Below the pieces are notes generated by a model, which saw nothing but the letters and a program-made list of their open reading frames with translations, ran no database searches and was not told where the DNA came from. Made by a program: the position numbers and the translations under genes. Of a stretch of 5,506 bases of DNA, positions 1 to 5,506 are shown piece after piece. The DNA is from an uncultured bacterium. Lineage in GTDB: Bacteria > Planctomycetota > UBA8108. Every line of letters begins with the position of its first letter. Within the stretch, counting starts at the first letter, position 1. The DNA is taken from contig CAJWZY010000165.1 in the NCBI GenBank assembly GCA_913050545.1, forward strand, positions 1 to 5,506, written 5' to 3'.

Positions 1-1
1 C

Positions 2-541
2 CATGACCTGGGCAAGCCGGCAACGACAGTCGAAGTTGACGGCAGGATCCGGTCGCCCAATCACGAAAGTGAGGGAGTCGAGCCGACGCGCCGATTCCTC
101 GACCAGCTCCGGGCGCCCGGCGACCTGGTGGCGGCTGTTGAGGTCCTTGTTCATCATCACCTGGCACCGGCGAATTTCACCAGCCAGGAGGCCTCGCCGA
201 AAGCATACCGGCGCCTGGCTCGAAAGCTGGATGCGGGAGGAATGAAGGCCGGGATCCTCCACCGCCTGGCGCAGGCGGATCACTTCGGGCGTACCACGCC
301 TGATGCGCTGGCACGTGAGTTTCCTGCCGGGGACGAATTCCTCCGCCAGGTGGAGCTCCTCGAGCTCGAGGAGGCCGGGGAGCCTGACGTGGTTCTCGGC
401 CGTCATCTCATCGCCCGTGGCTACGAACCGGGCCCGGGATTTTCCGGGATCCTGGAGCGCTGCCGGGAGATCCAGGATGAGACGGGCTGGAAGAACTCTG
501 AGCAGATCCTGGAACGCTATCTTTCCCAGGAGGCGGGATAG
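2..541 (+). CDS. HD-domain tRNA nucleotidyltransferase / poly(A) polymerase family protein, C-terminal part (5' end outside window)
   Basis: The frame is open from the left edge and gives 179 residues before the TAG at 539-541. It begins with HDLGKP, the metal-binding His-Asp motif of an HD phosphohydrolase domain. A conserved-looking NHE follows at about residues 20-22, then a His-rich VHHHLAP segment at about 49-55, where HD domains carry their later metal-ligand histidines. The tail has a QADHFGR segment and then LGRHLIARGYEPGPGFSGIL, which matches the C-terminal module of CCA-adding and poly(A) polymerase-type nucleotidyltransferases that carry an internal HD domain. In that family the N-terminal head adds CCA or A residues to tRNA or RNA 3' ends; the head is not in the window, so CCA-adding and poly(A) activity cannot be told apart. 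The ATG at 128 is internal and not a start. A different HD-domain phosphohydrolase is possible but fits the tail less well. Confidence 0.85.
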   Translation, partial: HDLGKPATTVEVDGRIRSPNHESEGVEPTRRFLDQLRAPGDLVAAVEVLVHHHLAPANFTSQEASPKAYRRLARKLDAGGMKAGILHRLAQADHFGRTTPDALAREFPAGDEFLRQVELLELEEAGEPDVVLGRHLIARGYEPGPGFSGILERCREIQDETGWKNSEQILERYLSQEAG

Positions 542-576
542 CCTGGGTGCCCTGGGAGGGCAATGGAATCTCTATC

Positions 577-592
577 TTTTGTGGTAACAAAA
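577..592. repeat. Short perfect inverted repeat between the nucleotidyltransferase and acylase genes
   Basis: TTTTGT (577-582) and ACAAAA (587-592) are exact reverse complements around a GGTA loop, in the 137-base spacer at 542-678. The stem is only six, mostly A/T, pairs and no T-run follows it, so it is a poor intrinsic terminator. It could be a small operator or chance. I could not identify a convincing -35/-10 pair elsewhere in this spacer. Confidence 0.3.
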
Positions 593-665
593 CCGGTGTT
601 CTGGTAGAGAATCGATGAAATGAGCTGCAAGCACAGGCCTCTATGCCGTTGGCTGAAGAAGATCC

Positions 666-672
666 GGGAGGG
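666..672 (+). promoter_or_regulatory. Ribosome binding site deciding the acylase start
   Basis: GGGAGGG at 666-672 holds a full GGAGG core (667-671) seven bases before the ATG at 679. The earlier in-frame ATG at 643 has no comparable purine-rich sequence in front of it, so this site argues for translation starting at 679. Confidence 0.75.
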
Positions 673-678
673 CTCCTG

Positions 679-3021
679 ATGGGGATCTCCCGCACGATCT
701 TTCGTCTCCTGCTCGGTAAGAGGATGCCGGTTACCGAGGGGCGGCTCCGCATCGATGGTATCCGGGAAGAAGTCGAGATCCTGCGCGACCGCTGGGGGGT
801 TCCCCATATCCGCGCGGCAAATGATATCGATGCCTGGTTTGCCGCGGGTTTCTGCCAGGGGCAGGACAGGTCCTTCCAGCTCGAGACCCTGCAGCGCCTC
901 GGACGCGGCACGCTTGCCGCCCTGGTCGGGGCGGAGGCTCTTCCGGTGGACCGCCTCTGCCGGCGGATTGGTTTCTACGAGGCTGCCCATCGGCGCCTGG
1001 AGGTCCAGGAGGAATCCTTCCTGGAGCCAGTAGAGGCCTTCGCCCGTGGAGTCAACAGCGGGCGGCAATCAGGACATACGAAAATCGCCCATGAATTCAG
1101 CCTGACGCGTACGAAGCCGACGGAATTTACCCCGCAGGACACCAGCGCTATTCTCTCGCTGCTTTCCTTCCTTCTGGCAGCCAACTGGGACCAGGAGCTC
1201 GCACGGCTTCGGATTGCCACGCTCGATGGTTTCGAGGCGCTGAAGGCCCTCGATCCGCTGGTGGCCTCGGCAGACCATGTATCGATAACTCCTCCCGGGG
1301 AATCCGCCGGTGGCGCGCTTGACCGACTGGAGGAGGACTTTGATATTTTCTCCACCTACGTTACTCCAGGTGGAGCCTCCAACAACTGGACCCTTTCAGG
1401 AAGCAGGACGGCCAGCGGCCGGCCGATCGTGGCTAACGACCCCCACCTGCCTCCTTCGCTTCCCTCGCCCTGGTACCTCGGGCATGTCAAGACACCCGAC
1501 TGGTCAGTGGCAGGCGCATCCCTGGTCGGCACGCCAGGGATCTGCATCGGACACAATGACCATGGGGCGTGGGGGGTGACCGCGGGCCTGCTTGACAACA
1601 CCGACCTGTTTATCGAAGAGGTAGGCCCGGATGGCTGCAGTGTTCGTTCCCGGGAAGGGTTTGAGGCCTGTGAGCTTCGCGAGGAGGTGATCGAGGTCAA
1701 GGGGGGGGAGCCTGTTGTGGAGAAGGTTCTTGTCACACCCCGTGGGCCTGTCATCTCCCCGGCAATTGAAGATGAGGAGCGTGCGATTTCGTTGCGCGCT
1801 CTGTGGCTGGATCCCGATCCAATCGGGGGGACCCTCCTTCTGCACAAGGCGACCAACTTCACCGAATTCCGCGAGTGTTTTCGTCACTGGCCGGCCCTCT
1901 CCCTCAACGTGGTGTGGGGGGATTCAGGCGGAAAAATCGGTTGGCAGCTTGCCGGTGACATACCCATTCGTGGTGCAGGCAATGGCTCTTTTCCCCTGCC
2001 GGCCTGGGGGGAAGGTGTCGGTTGGAAAGACGAGAGGGTTCCATTCGAAGAAAGCCCCAGCCTCGATGACTGCAGTGATGGTTTTATTGCCACCGCCAAC
2101 AATCCACCCACCCCTGTTTCCGATGGAGCATTCCTCGGAGTCGACTTCATCGATTCCTACCGTGTCCGCCGGATCCGCGAGGTGTTGGCAACCCGCAGAG
2201 ACTGGGACCTGCCCTCGACCGCGGCGCTCCAGGTTGACGTCGACTCGATTCCCTGGCGTGAGATGAAGGAGCAGGTGCTCAAGGTCTGTGAGGGAGATGC
2301 CCGTCTTCGCGAGGCCGGAGAGTTGCTCAGCAGCTGGGATGGGGCAATGAAGTGCGATTCGGCAGCCGCCGCGGTTTTCGAGGTCATGCTGTCGGCTCTT
2401 TGCCGGCGGGTGGCGATAGCGAAGGCGCCTCGCTCGGCCGATTACGCCCTCGGAAGAGGTTTTATCGGAGTTGTTCCCAACGGGGTGATGGTGGTTCGCA
2501 GGGTCTCCCATCTTATCAGGCTTCTGCGCGAGCGCCCGGAGGGCTGGTTCGAAGGATCCTGGGACGAGGAGATTGGAGCCTCGGTACTGGAGGCTCTCGA
2601 TGAGCTCGCCAGCCGGTTTGGCACGAGCCAGGCAGACTGGTCCTGGGGGCGCCTGCATTCCCTGGTCCTGGAGCACCCTGTGGGCGAGAACAAATACCTC
2701 GCGCCGATTTTCAATCGCGGGCCCTATCCACTCAGTGGAGACACCAACACGATTCTGCAGTCGGCGGTCGACCCTCTCAAGATCGATGCCCCGGCGCGTT
2801 TTATTCCTTCACTTCGCATGGTGGTCGATGTCGGTGAGTGGGACGAGGCGCGCTTTGTTCTGCCGGGCGGCCAGTCCGGCAATCCCCTCTCGCCGCATTA
2901 TGATGACCAGCTTCGCTACTGGCTGCGGGGTGAAAGCCTGAAGATGCCCTTCTCCGATGAAGCGGTCGACAGTGCGACACTCAGCACCCTGCGGCTCGCT
3001 CCGGAAAAAGGCGAAGCCTGA
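679..3021 (+). CDS. Penicillin acylase family Ntn hydrolase (self-processing amidase)
   Basis: The 780-residue precursor is a normal length for the family, whose members hydrolyse the amide bond of acylated compounds (beta-lactams, acyl-homoserine lactones, lipopeptides) after autocatalytic cleavage into alpha and beta chains. RDRWGVPH at residues 36-43 is the N-terminal hallmark. GGASNNW places the nucleophile at Ser234, predicting a 233-residue alpha region and a 547-residue beta chain. Counting Ser234 as beta-1, His256 is beta-23, Ala302 is beta-69, Asp306 and Asp309 are beta-73 and beta-76 (calcium ligands in E. coli penicillin G acylase), and Asn474 in TANNPP is beta-241, the oxyanion-hole Asn. 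PGGQSG at 729-734 is the usual C-terminal signature. His at beta-23 resembles cephalosporin and AHL acylases, not penicillin G acylase, which has Gln. No clear signal peptide is visible, only a weak basic-hydrophobic segment at residues 5-14. The start at 679 is chosen for its ribosome binding site; ATG 643 would add 12 residues. The substrate is unknown. Confidence 0.93.
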   Translation: MGISRTIFRLLLGKRMPVTEGRLRIDGIREEVEILRDRWGVPHIRAANDIDAWFAAGFCQGQDRSFQLETLQRLGRGTLAALVGAEALPVDRLCRRIGFYEAAHRRLEVQEESFLEPVEAFARGVNSGRQSGHTKIAHEFSLTRTKPTEFTPQDTSAILSLLSFLLAANWDQELARLRIATLDGFEALKALDPLVASADHVSITPPGESAGGALDRLEEDFDIFSTYVTPGGASNNWTLSGSRTASGRPIVANDPHLPPSLPSPWYLGHVKTPDWSVAGASLVGTPGICIGHNDHGAWGVTAGLLDNTDLFIEEVGPDGCSVRSREGFEACELREEVIEVKGGEPVVEKVLVTPRGPVISPAIEDEERAISLRALWLDPDPIGGTLLLHKATNFTEFRECFRHWPALSLNVVWGDSGGKIGWQLAGDIPIRGAGNGSFPLPAWGEGVGWKDERVPFEESPSLDDCSDGFIATANNPPTPVSDGAFLGVDFIDSYRVRRIREVLATRRDWDLPSTAALQVDVDSIPWREMKEQVLKVCEGDARLREAGELLSSWDGAMKCDSAAAAVFEVMLSALCRRVAIAKAPRSADYALGRGFIGVVPNGVMVVRRVSHLIRLLRERPEGWFEGSWDEEIGASVLEALDELASRFGTSQADWSWGRLHSLVLEHPVGENKYLAPIFNRGPYPLSGDTNTILQSAVDPLKIDAPARFIPSLRMVVDVGEWDEARFVLPGGQSGNPLSPHYDDQLRYWLRGESLKMPFSDEAVDSATLSTLRLAPEKGEA
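1701..1708 (+). repeat. Eight-base G homopolymer inside the acylase gene
   Basis: An uninterrupted run of eight G encodes part of the Lys-Gly-Gly-Glu stretch in the beta chain. It is in frame as read, and the protein stays family-like on both sides, so there is no sign of a frameshift here. Gain or loss of one G would truncate the enzyme. Confidence 0.9.
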
Positions 3022-3035
3022 GAAGTTCCGATGGC

Positions 3036-3533
3036 TCAATAGGGGATGCCGAGCTTGCGGTAGATTGCCGCCAGCAGCCAGGCTGGGCCGATGAGGAGAA
3101 ATTGCAGGTCTTCGAAGAAAGAGGGCTTCTTGCCTTCGATCTTGTGGCCGATGAACTGCCCGAGCCAGGCCAGGGCGAAGATGGCCAGCGAGATGGTGAC
3201 CAGTGAAGGGTTGCCGCCCTCCTCGGCGATCTTGAGGGAGACATTGCCCCACAGCAGCGTGAAGCCGACCGGCACGAAGCCAATGGCCAGCGGCGGTGAG
3301 AGCCTGGTGTAGAAGGCGAGTGAGCCCAGTACCAGCAGGGTTGCCCAGTTTGCCCATGGCGCCAGGGATGCGGGAACCAGCGCCCCGAGGAAGCCGGAGG
3401 GAATGGAGGCCAGCAGTCCCACGAGACTGAACATGATCGCGGGAACGCAGACCCAGTGAATGACCTCGTTCAGGCCGTGCTGGTGGCTTTCGCCATAGGC
3501 ATCGAGCCAGTCCCGGGCGGTTCTCCTGCTCAT
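3036..3533 (-). CDS. Mpo1-like / DUF962 family membrane protein
   Basis: The 165-residue protein carries the two hallmark blocks of the DUF962 (YGL010w/Mpo1-like) family. Near the N-terminus, Tyr13, His17, His19, Asn22, His26 and Pro31 lie in a HQHGLNEVIHWVCVP context. Later, QFIGHKIE at residues 126-133 is followed by a proline at 137 and a GP at 149-150. Hydrophobic stretches at about 28-53, 62-75, 82-98, 110-128 and 143-157 suggest four or five membrane segments. Yeast Mpo1 is an iron(II)-dependent dioxygenase that shortens 2-hydroxy fatty acids by one carbon in phytosphingosine breakdown; the conserved histidines here could bind the same metal, but the activity in this bacterium is inferred. 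The start ATG overlaps the symporter stop as ATGA, and only a weak purine stretch (AGAAAG) precedes it, so translation probably depends on coupling to the upstream gene. It ends 14 bases from the convergent acylase stop. Confidence 0.85.
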   Translation of the reverse strand: MSRRTARDWLDAYGESHQHGLNEVIHWVCVPAIMFSLVGLLASIPSGFLGALVPASLAPWANWATLLVLGSLAFYTRLSPPLAIGFVPVGFTLLWGNVSLKIAEEGGNPSLVTISLAIFALAWLGQFIGHKIEGKKPSFFEDLQFLLIGPAWLLAAIYRKLGIPY

Positions 3534-5170
3534 TGTGCGGATCTTTCTGTTGAGTTGCGGGTGAGCCTGCTGACGAGGGCGAAGATGCTTACATTGGCCA
3601 CCAGGGCGAAGGCGCCGATGTCGATGCTTCTCTTGATATCCTTGATGAAGGAGATGGTGTCTTCCCCGGCGGGCGTTCCCTTGATGGCCATGGAGAAGAA
3701 TGGAGTGAAGAAAAACACCACCGCGAGTCCTGCCAGCAGGCCGCAGACCGCTCCTTTTCTGTTGCCGCGCCGCAGGAACAGCATGTCGATCGTGATGGGC
3801 AGCAGCTGCGTTGAGAAGGCGATCGCCAGGAGTCCCATGTCGGCGATGAGCTTGAAAGGCTCAAAGTCCTCGTTGTTCGCCTTGATCCTGATGAGGATGA
3901 CGGCCAGGAAGGTTGCTGCCAGTATGACTCCGCGGCCGACCCAGGTTCTCTCCGCATCCCCTGAGGAGGGCTTCAGTATCCGCGCGTAGATGTCGCGGGT
4001 GAACACAGCGCTCATAGCGTGGAGGTTTGAGTCGGCAGTACTCATCGATGCCGCCATGATCGCCACGCACACGAGGGCTGCCAGCAGGACACCGATTCCA
4101 CCCCCGAAGACTCCAGGTACGTGGTTCTTGAGGACGACCACCAGGATCTGGTCGACGGAATCTCCGACCTCGGCATGGGGCAGGATATTCCCACCCTCGG
4201 TGGTCGCGGGATAGAGGATCTCTCCCCCCAGCCCGATCAACATGACTCCAAAGAGAGAGCAGCCTGCCAGCACGATTCCCAGCAGGAGGGCGCTGCGTCG
4301 CAGGTCGTTTCGCGATCGTGATGCGTAGTAGCGCATCCACTGGGCGGGCTGGATCATCGAGCCCACCGCGGCGAAAAAGCAGACGGTCATCATCCTGGTT
4401 GCCGGCCATTCTCCGCTTCGTCCGGGAACCGAGAGCATCTCAGGCGGCAGGTCGTTTATTTTTTCCAGGAATTTTCCGATCCCGCCCAGGGCGGCTATAG
4501 CCGCCACTCCGGCCAGCAGCATTCCTCCAATGAGCATGAAGCCCTGGATAACATCGGTCCAGGCGACACTGCGCATTCCACCGATCATGATGTAGATGAC
4601 CGTCACACCGGCCAGCGCATAGGTGCCGTGGAGGAAGGCGTTTTCGGAGTCGTCGGGAAAGATCGTCGCGGAGACAATCCCACCGGCGTTGAGCTGGATG
4701 ACCACGTAGGGTATTGCGTAGAGAAAACCGACGAGAGCCACCAGGCTCCGCAGCAGGACCGAGCTGCCGTAGTGGTCGCAGATCATGTCTCCGGGCGTGA
4801 TGTGGCCCCGCTGGCGCCCGGCGGCGGAGATCCTGCTGCCGATGAGGTAAACCACCATCGCAGCTACCGGAACGTTCAGTGCGAAGAGGGAGAACGCGGC
4901 GCCTTCCTTGTAGACCAGCCCGGGCTGGCCGAGGAAGGCGAAGCTGCTGAAGAAGGTCGCCATGATGGTCAGGGCGGAGACAATCCAGCCCTGGTTCCTG
5001 CCCGCCAGGTAGTAGTCCTCCTCGGTATTGCGGCTGCGTTTCCAGCCGAGAAAGCCCAGCACCAGCAGCATGGCCAGGTAGAGACAGAGCATAACCAGGG
5101 CCGCGCTCTGGAAGGAGTCCCCATCGGAGGCCGCCAGGATGCCGGGAGTGAAAGAGCCGGGAAGGTTCAT
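3530..5170 (-). CDS. Sodium:solute symporter (SSS family) permease
   Basis: The 546-residue, largely hydrophobic protein (about 13 predicted helices) has the features of the SSS family, which imports small organic solutes with sodium. These include YYLAGRN at 53-59 after helix 1, the FLGQPGLVYKEG loop at 79-90, TPGDMI at 125-130, and the family signature IGGMRSVAWTDVIQGFMLIG at 196-215. MAASMSTADSNLHAMS at 372-387 is the helix that in PutP supplies the Ser-Thr pair of the sodium site; here the pair is Ser377-Thr378. The C-terminal LPITIDMLFLRRGNRKGA at 457-474 is also typical. The layout around 70-130 looks PanF-like, but the Asp55 position of PutP seems to be Phe73, so proline is an unlikely substrate and the true solute is unknown. 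The start overlaps the preceding small gene as ATGA and has a good GAGGAG site. The stop overlaps the next gene's start. Confidence 0.93.
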   Translation of the reverse strand: MNLPGSFTPGILAASDGDSFQSAALVMLCLYLAMLLVLGFLGWKRSRNTEEDYYLAGRNQGWIVSALTIMATFFSSFAFLGQPGLVYKEGAAFSLFALNVPVAAMVVYLIGSRISAAGRQRGHITPGDMICDHYGSSVLLRSLVALVGFLYAIPYVVIQLNAGGIVSATIFPDDSENAFLHGTYALAGVTVIYIMIGGMRSVAWTDVIQGFMLIGGMLLAGVAAIAALGGIGKFLEKINDLPPEMLSVPGRSGEWPATRMMTVCFFAAVGSMIQPAQWMRYYASRSRNDLRRSALLLGIVLAGCSLFGVMLIGLGGEILYPATTEGGNILPHAEVGDSVDQILVVVLKNHVPGVFGGGIGVLLAALVCVAIMAASMSTADSNLHAMSAVFTRDIYARILKPSSGDAERTWVGRGVILAATFLAVILIRIKANNEDFEPFKLIADMGLLAIAFSTQLLPITIDMLFLRRGNRKGAVCGLLAGLAVVFFFTPFFSMAIKGTPAGEDTISFIKDIKRSIDIGAFALVANVSIFALVSRLTRNSTERSAQ

Positions 5171-5421
5171 TCCTTCTCCTCGCTGCGCGACCAGAGAGTG
5201 AAGTAGGCGGTTACCAGCACAGCCGCCTGGACGCCGAACCAGATCACCGCCCAGGCGTAGACAATCGGCAACCCGAGCAGGGTGGGCGCCGGTCCCTCGT
5301 GGTCGGCGCCGGGGTTGACCAGGTAGACGCCGGGTCCCGGGCCCATGACCATGGCGAAGATAAAGACCAGGGCGAGGATCAGGGAGAGCCTCTTATTGCC
5401 GGTTTTACGACTGTTTATCAT
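5167..5421 (-). CDS. Small two-helix membrane protein, probable symporter accessory subunit
   Basis: The 84-residue product has a basic N-terminus (RKTGNKR, 5-11), a hydrophobic helix at about 12-27, a Gly/Pro-rich turn MGPGPGVYLVNPG at 26-38, a second helix at about 53-76 containing LPIVYAWAVIWF (51-62), and a charged end (RSEEKE). Small two-helix proteins encoded just ahead of SSS permeases are known (YhdT beside PanF; the DUF3311 and DUF4212 types). The LPxxYxW block resembles that group, though I cannot assign the exact family. It overlaps the symporter start by ATGA and appears to open the operon. An in-frame TGA lies nine bases upstream, so ATG 5421 is the most upstream possible start. 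No good ribosome binding site precedes it, which leaves leaderless initiation as an option. A role in stability or function of the permease is inferred from context. Confidence 0.8.
   Translation of the reverse strand: MINSRKTGNKRLSLILALVFIFAMVMGPGPGVYLVNPGADHEGPAPTLLGLPIVYAWAVIWFGVQAAVLVTAYFTLWSRSEEKE
5176..5181 (-). promoter_or_regulatory. Ribosome binding site of the symporter
   Basis: On the minus strand GAGGAG lies five bases before the symporter ATG (5170-5168). It is inside the last codons of the small upstream gene, consistent with coupled translation of the two proteins. Confidence 0.7.
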
Positions 5422-5429
5422 CGCCGATC

Positions 5430-5460
5430 AGGATACCTGAAACCCAGGGGGGGGCGTCGA
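5430..5460 (-). promoter_or_regulatory. Tentative promoter of the symporter operon
   Basis: On the minus strand TATCCT (5435-5430, four of six matches to TATAAT) lies eight bases before the first ATG of the operon. TCGACG (5460-5455, four of six to TTGACA) lies 19 bases further up, a long spacing. Transcription from here would begin at or just before the ATG, giving a leaderless message and explaining the missing ribosome binding site. The match is weak and could be chance. Confidence 0.18.
5447..5454 (+). repeat. Eight-base G homopolymer upstream of the symporter operon
   Basis: Eight consecutive G on the plus strand (C on the coding strand of the operon) lie 26 bases before the start of the small membrane protein, within the tentative -35/-10 spacer. 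The remaining edge sequence, 5455-5506, holds no gene I can support. Confidence 0.9.
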
Positions 5461-5506
5461 CGAAAACAGGTGGCGCTCTCAGCCGTGCTCGTCGCTTTGC
5501 TCGAGT

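Noticed and set aside
563..607. 14-codon mini-ORF (ATG 563 to TAG 607) in the spacer before the acylase
   Set aside because: A GGAGG is only three bases before its ATG, too close for efficient initiation, and the peptide shows no codon run typical of attenuation leaders.
408..1068. Minus-strand open frames across the nucleotidyltransferase-acylase junction
   Set aside because: They overlap the conserved HD-protein tail and the acylase N-terminus, and their Ser/Pro/Arg-rich translations show no family features.
1924..2676. 250-codon minus-strand open frame inside the acylase gene
   Set aside because: It lies wholly opposite a gene with intact family motifs, has no recognisable domain, and is the kind of shadow frame GC-rich codon use produces.
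2993..3018. Bulged stem GGCTCGC / GCGAAGCC near the acylase stop as a terminator
   Set aside because: The stem has a bulge and a long loop, and no T-run follows on either strand.
4628..5206. 192-codon plus-strand open frame opposite the symporter gene
   Set aside because: The translation is low-complexity and charge-rich with no domain, while the opposite strand encodes unmistakable SSS motifs over the same bases.
5479..5506. Tail of an upstream minus-strand gene ending in LEQSDEHG with TGA at 5481-5479
   Set aside because: Only eight codons are visible, so it cannot be told from chance, and it conflicts with the equally tentative divergent frame.
1..5506. Mobile element, CRISPR, tRNA or defence-system signatures
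   Set aside because: No direct repeat arrays, terminal inverted repeats, transposase or nuclease motifs, or cloverleaf-like sequences were seen; all long genes are metabolic or transport types.

Overview
The window comes from a GC-rich bacterial chromosome, probably Gram-negative. Nothing in it fixes the phylum. The genes are ordinary chromosomal types: tRNA 3'-end processing, an amidase, a membrane enzyme and a sodium symporter. I see no transposase, integrase, phage gene, tRNA, rRNA or CRISPR repeat. Coding density is high; the largest gene-free stretches are the 137 bases at 542-678 and the last 85 bases.

Layout, left half, plus strand: 2-541 is the C-terminal part of an HD-domain tRNA nucleotidyltransferase / poly(A) polymerase-type protein whose nucleotidyltransferase head lies outside the window. 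After a 137-base spacer comes a complete 780-residue penicillin-acylase-family Ntn hydrolase (679-3021). Its catalytic and calcium residues sit at the same beta-subunit numbers as in the classic penicillin G acylase, apart from a His at beta-23.

Layout, right half, minus strand, read right to left: an 84-residue two-helix membrane protein (5421-5167), a 546-residue sodium:solute symporter (5170-3530) and a 165-residue Mpo1-like/DUF962 membrane protein (3533-3036). Both junctions are four-base ATGA overlaps, so the three are almost certainly one translationally coupled operon. The acylase gene and this operon converge and are only 14 bases apart.

Inferred joint roles: the 84-residue protein is probably an accessory subunit of the symporter. 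The Mpo1-like protein, whose yeast relative oxidises 2-hydroxy fatty acids, may be functionally tied to whatever the symporter imports. The acylase could release a fatty or aromatic acid from an amide, but it is on the opposite strand and a shared pathway is only a guess. The most unusual point is the tight coupling of a DUF962 protein to a symporter and its small partner. I found no clear evidence of a wholly new system.
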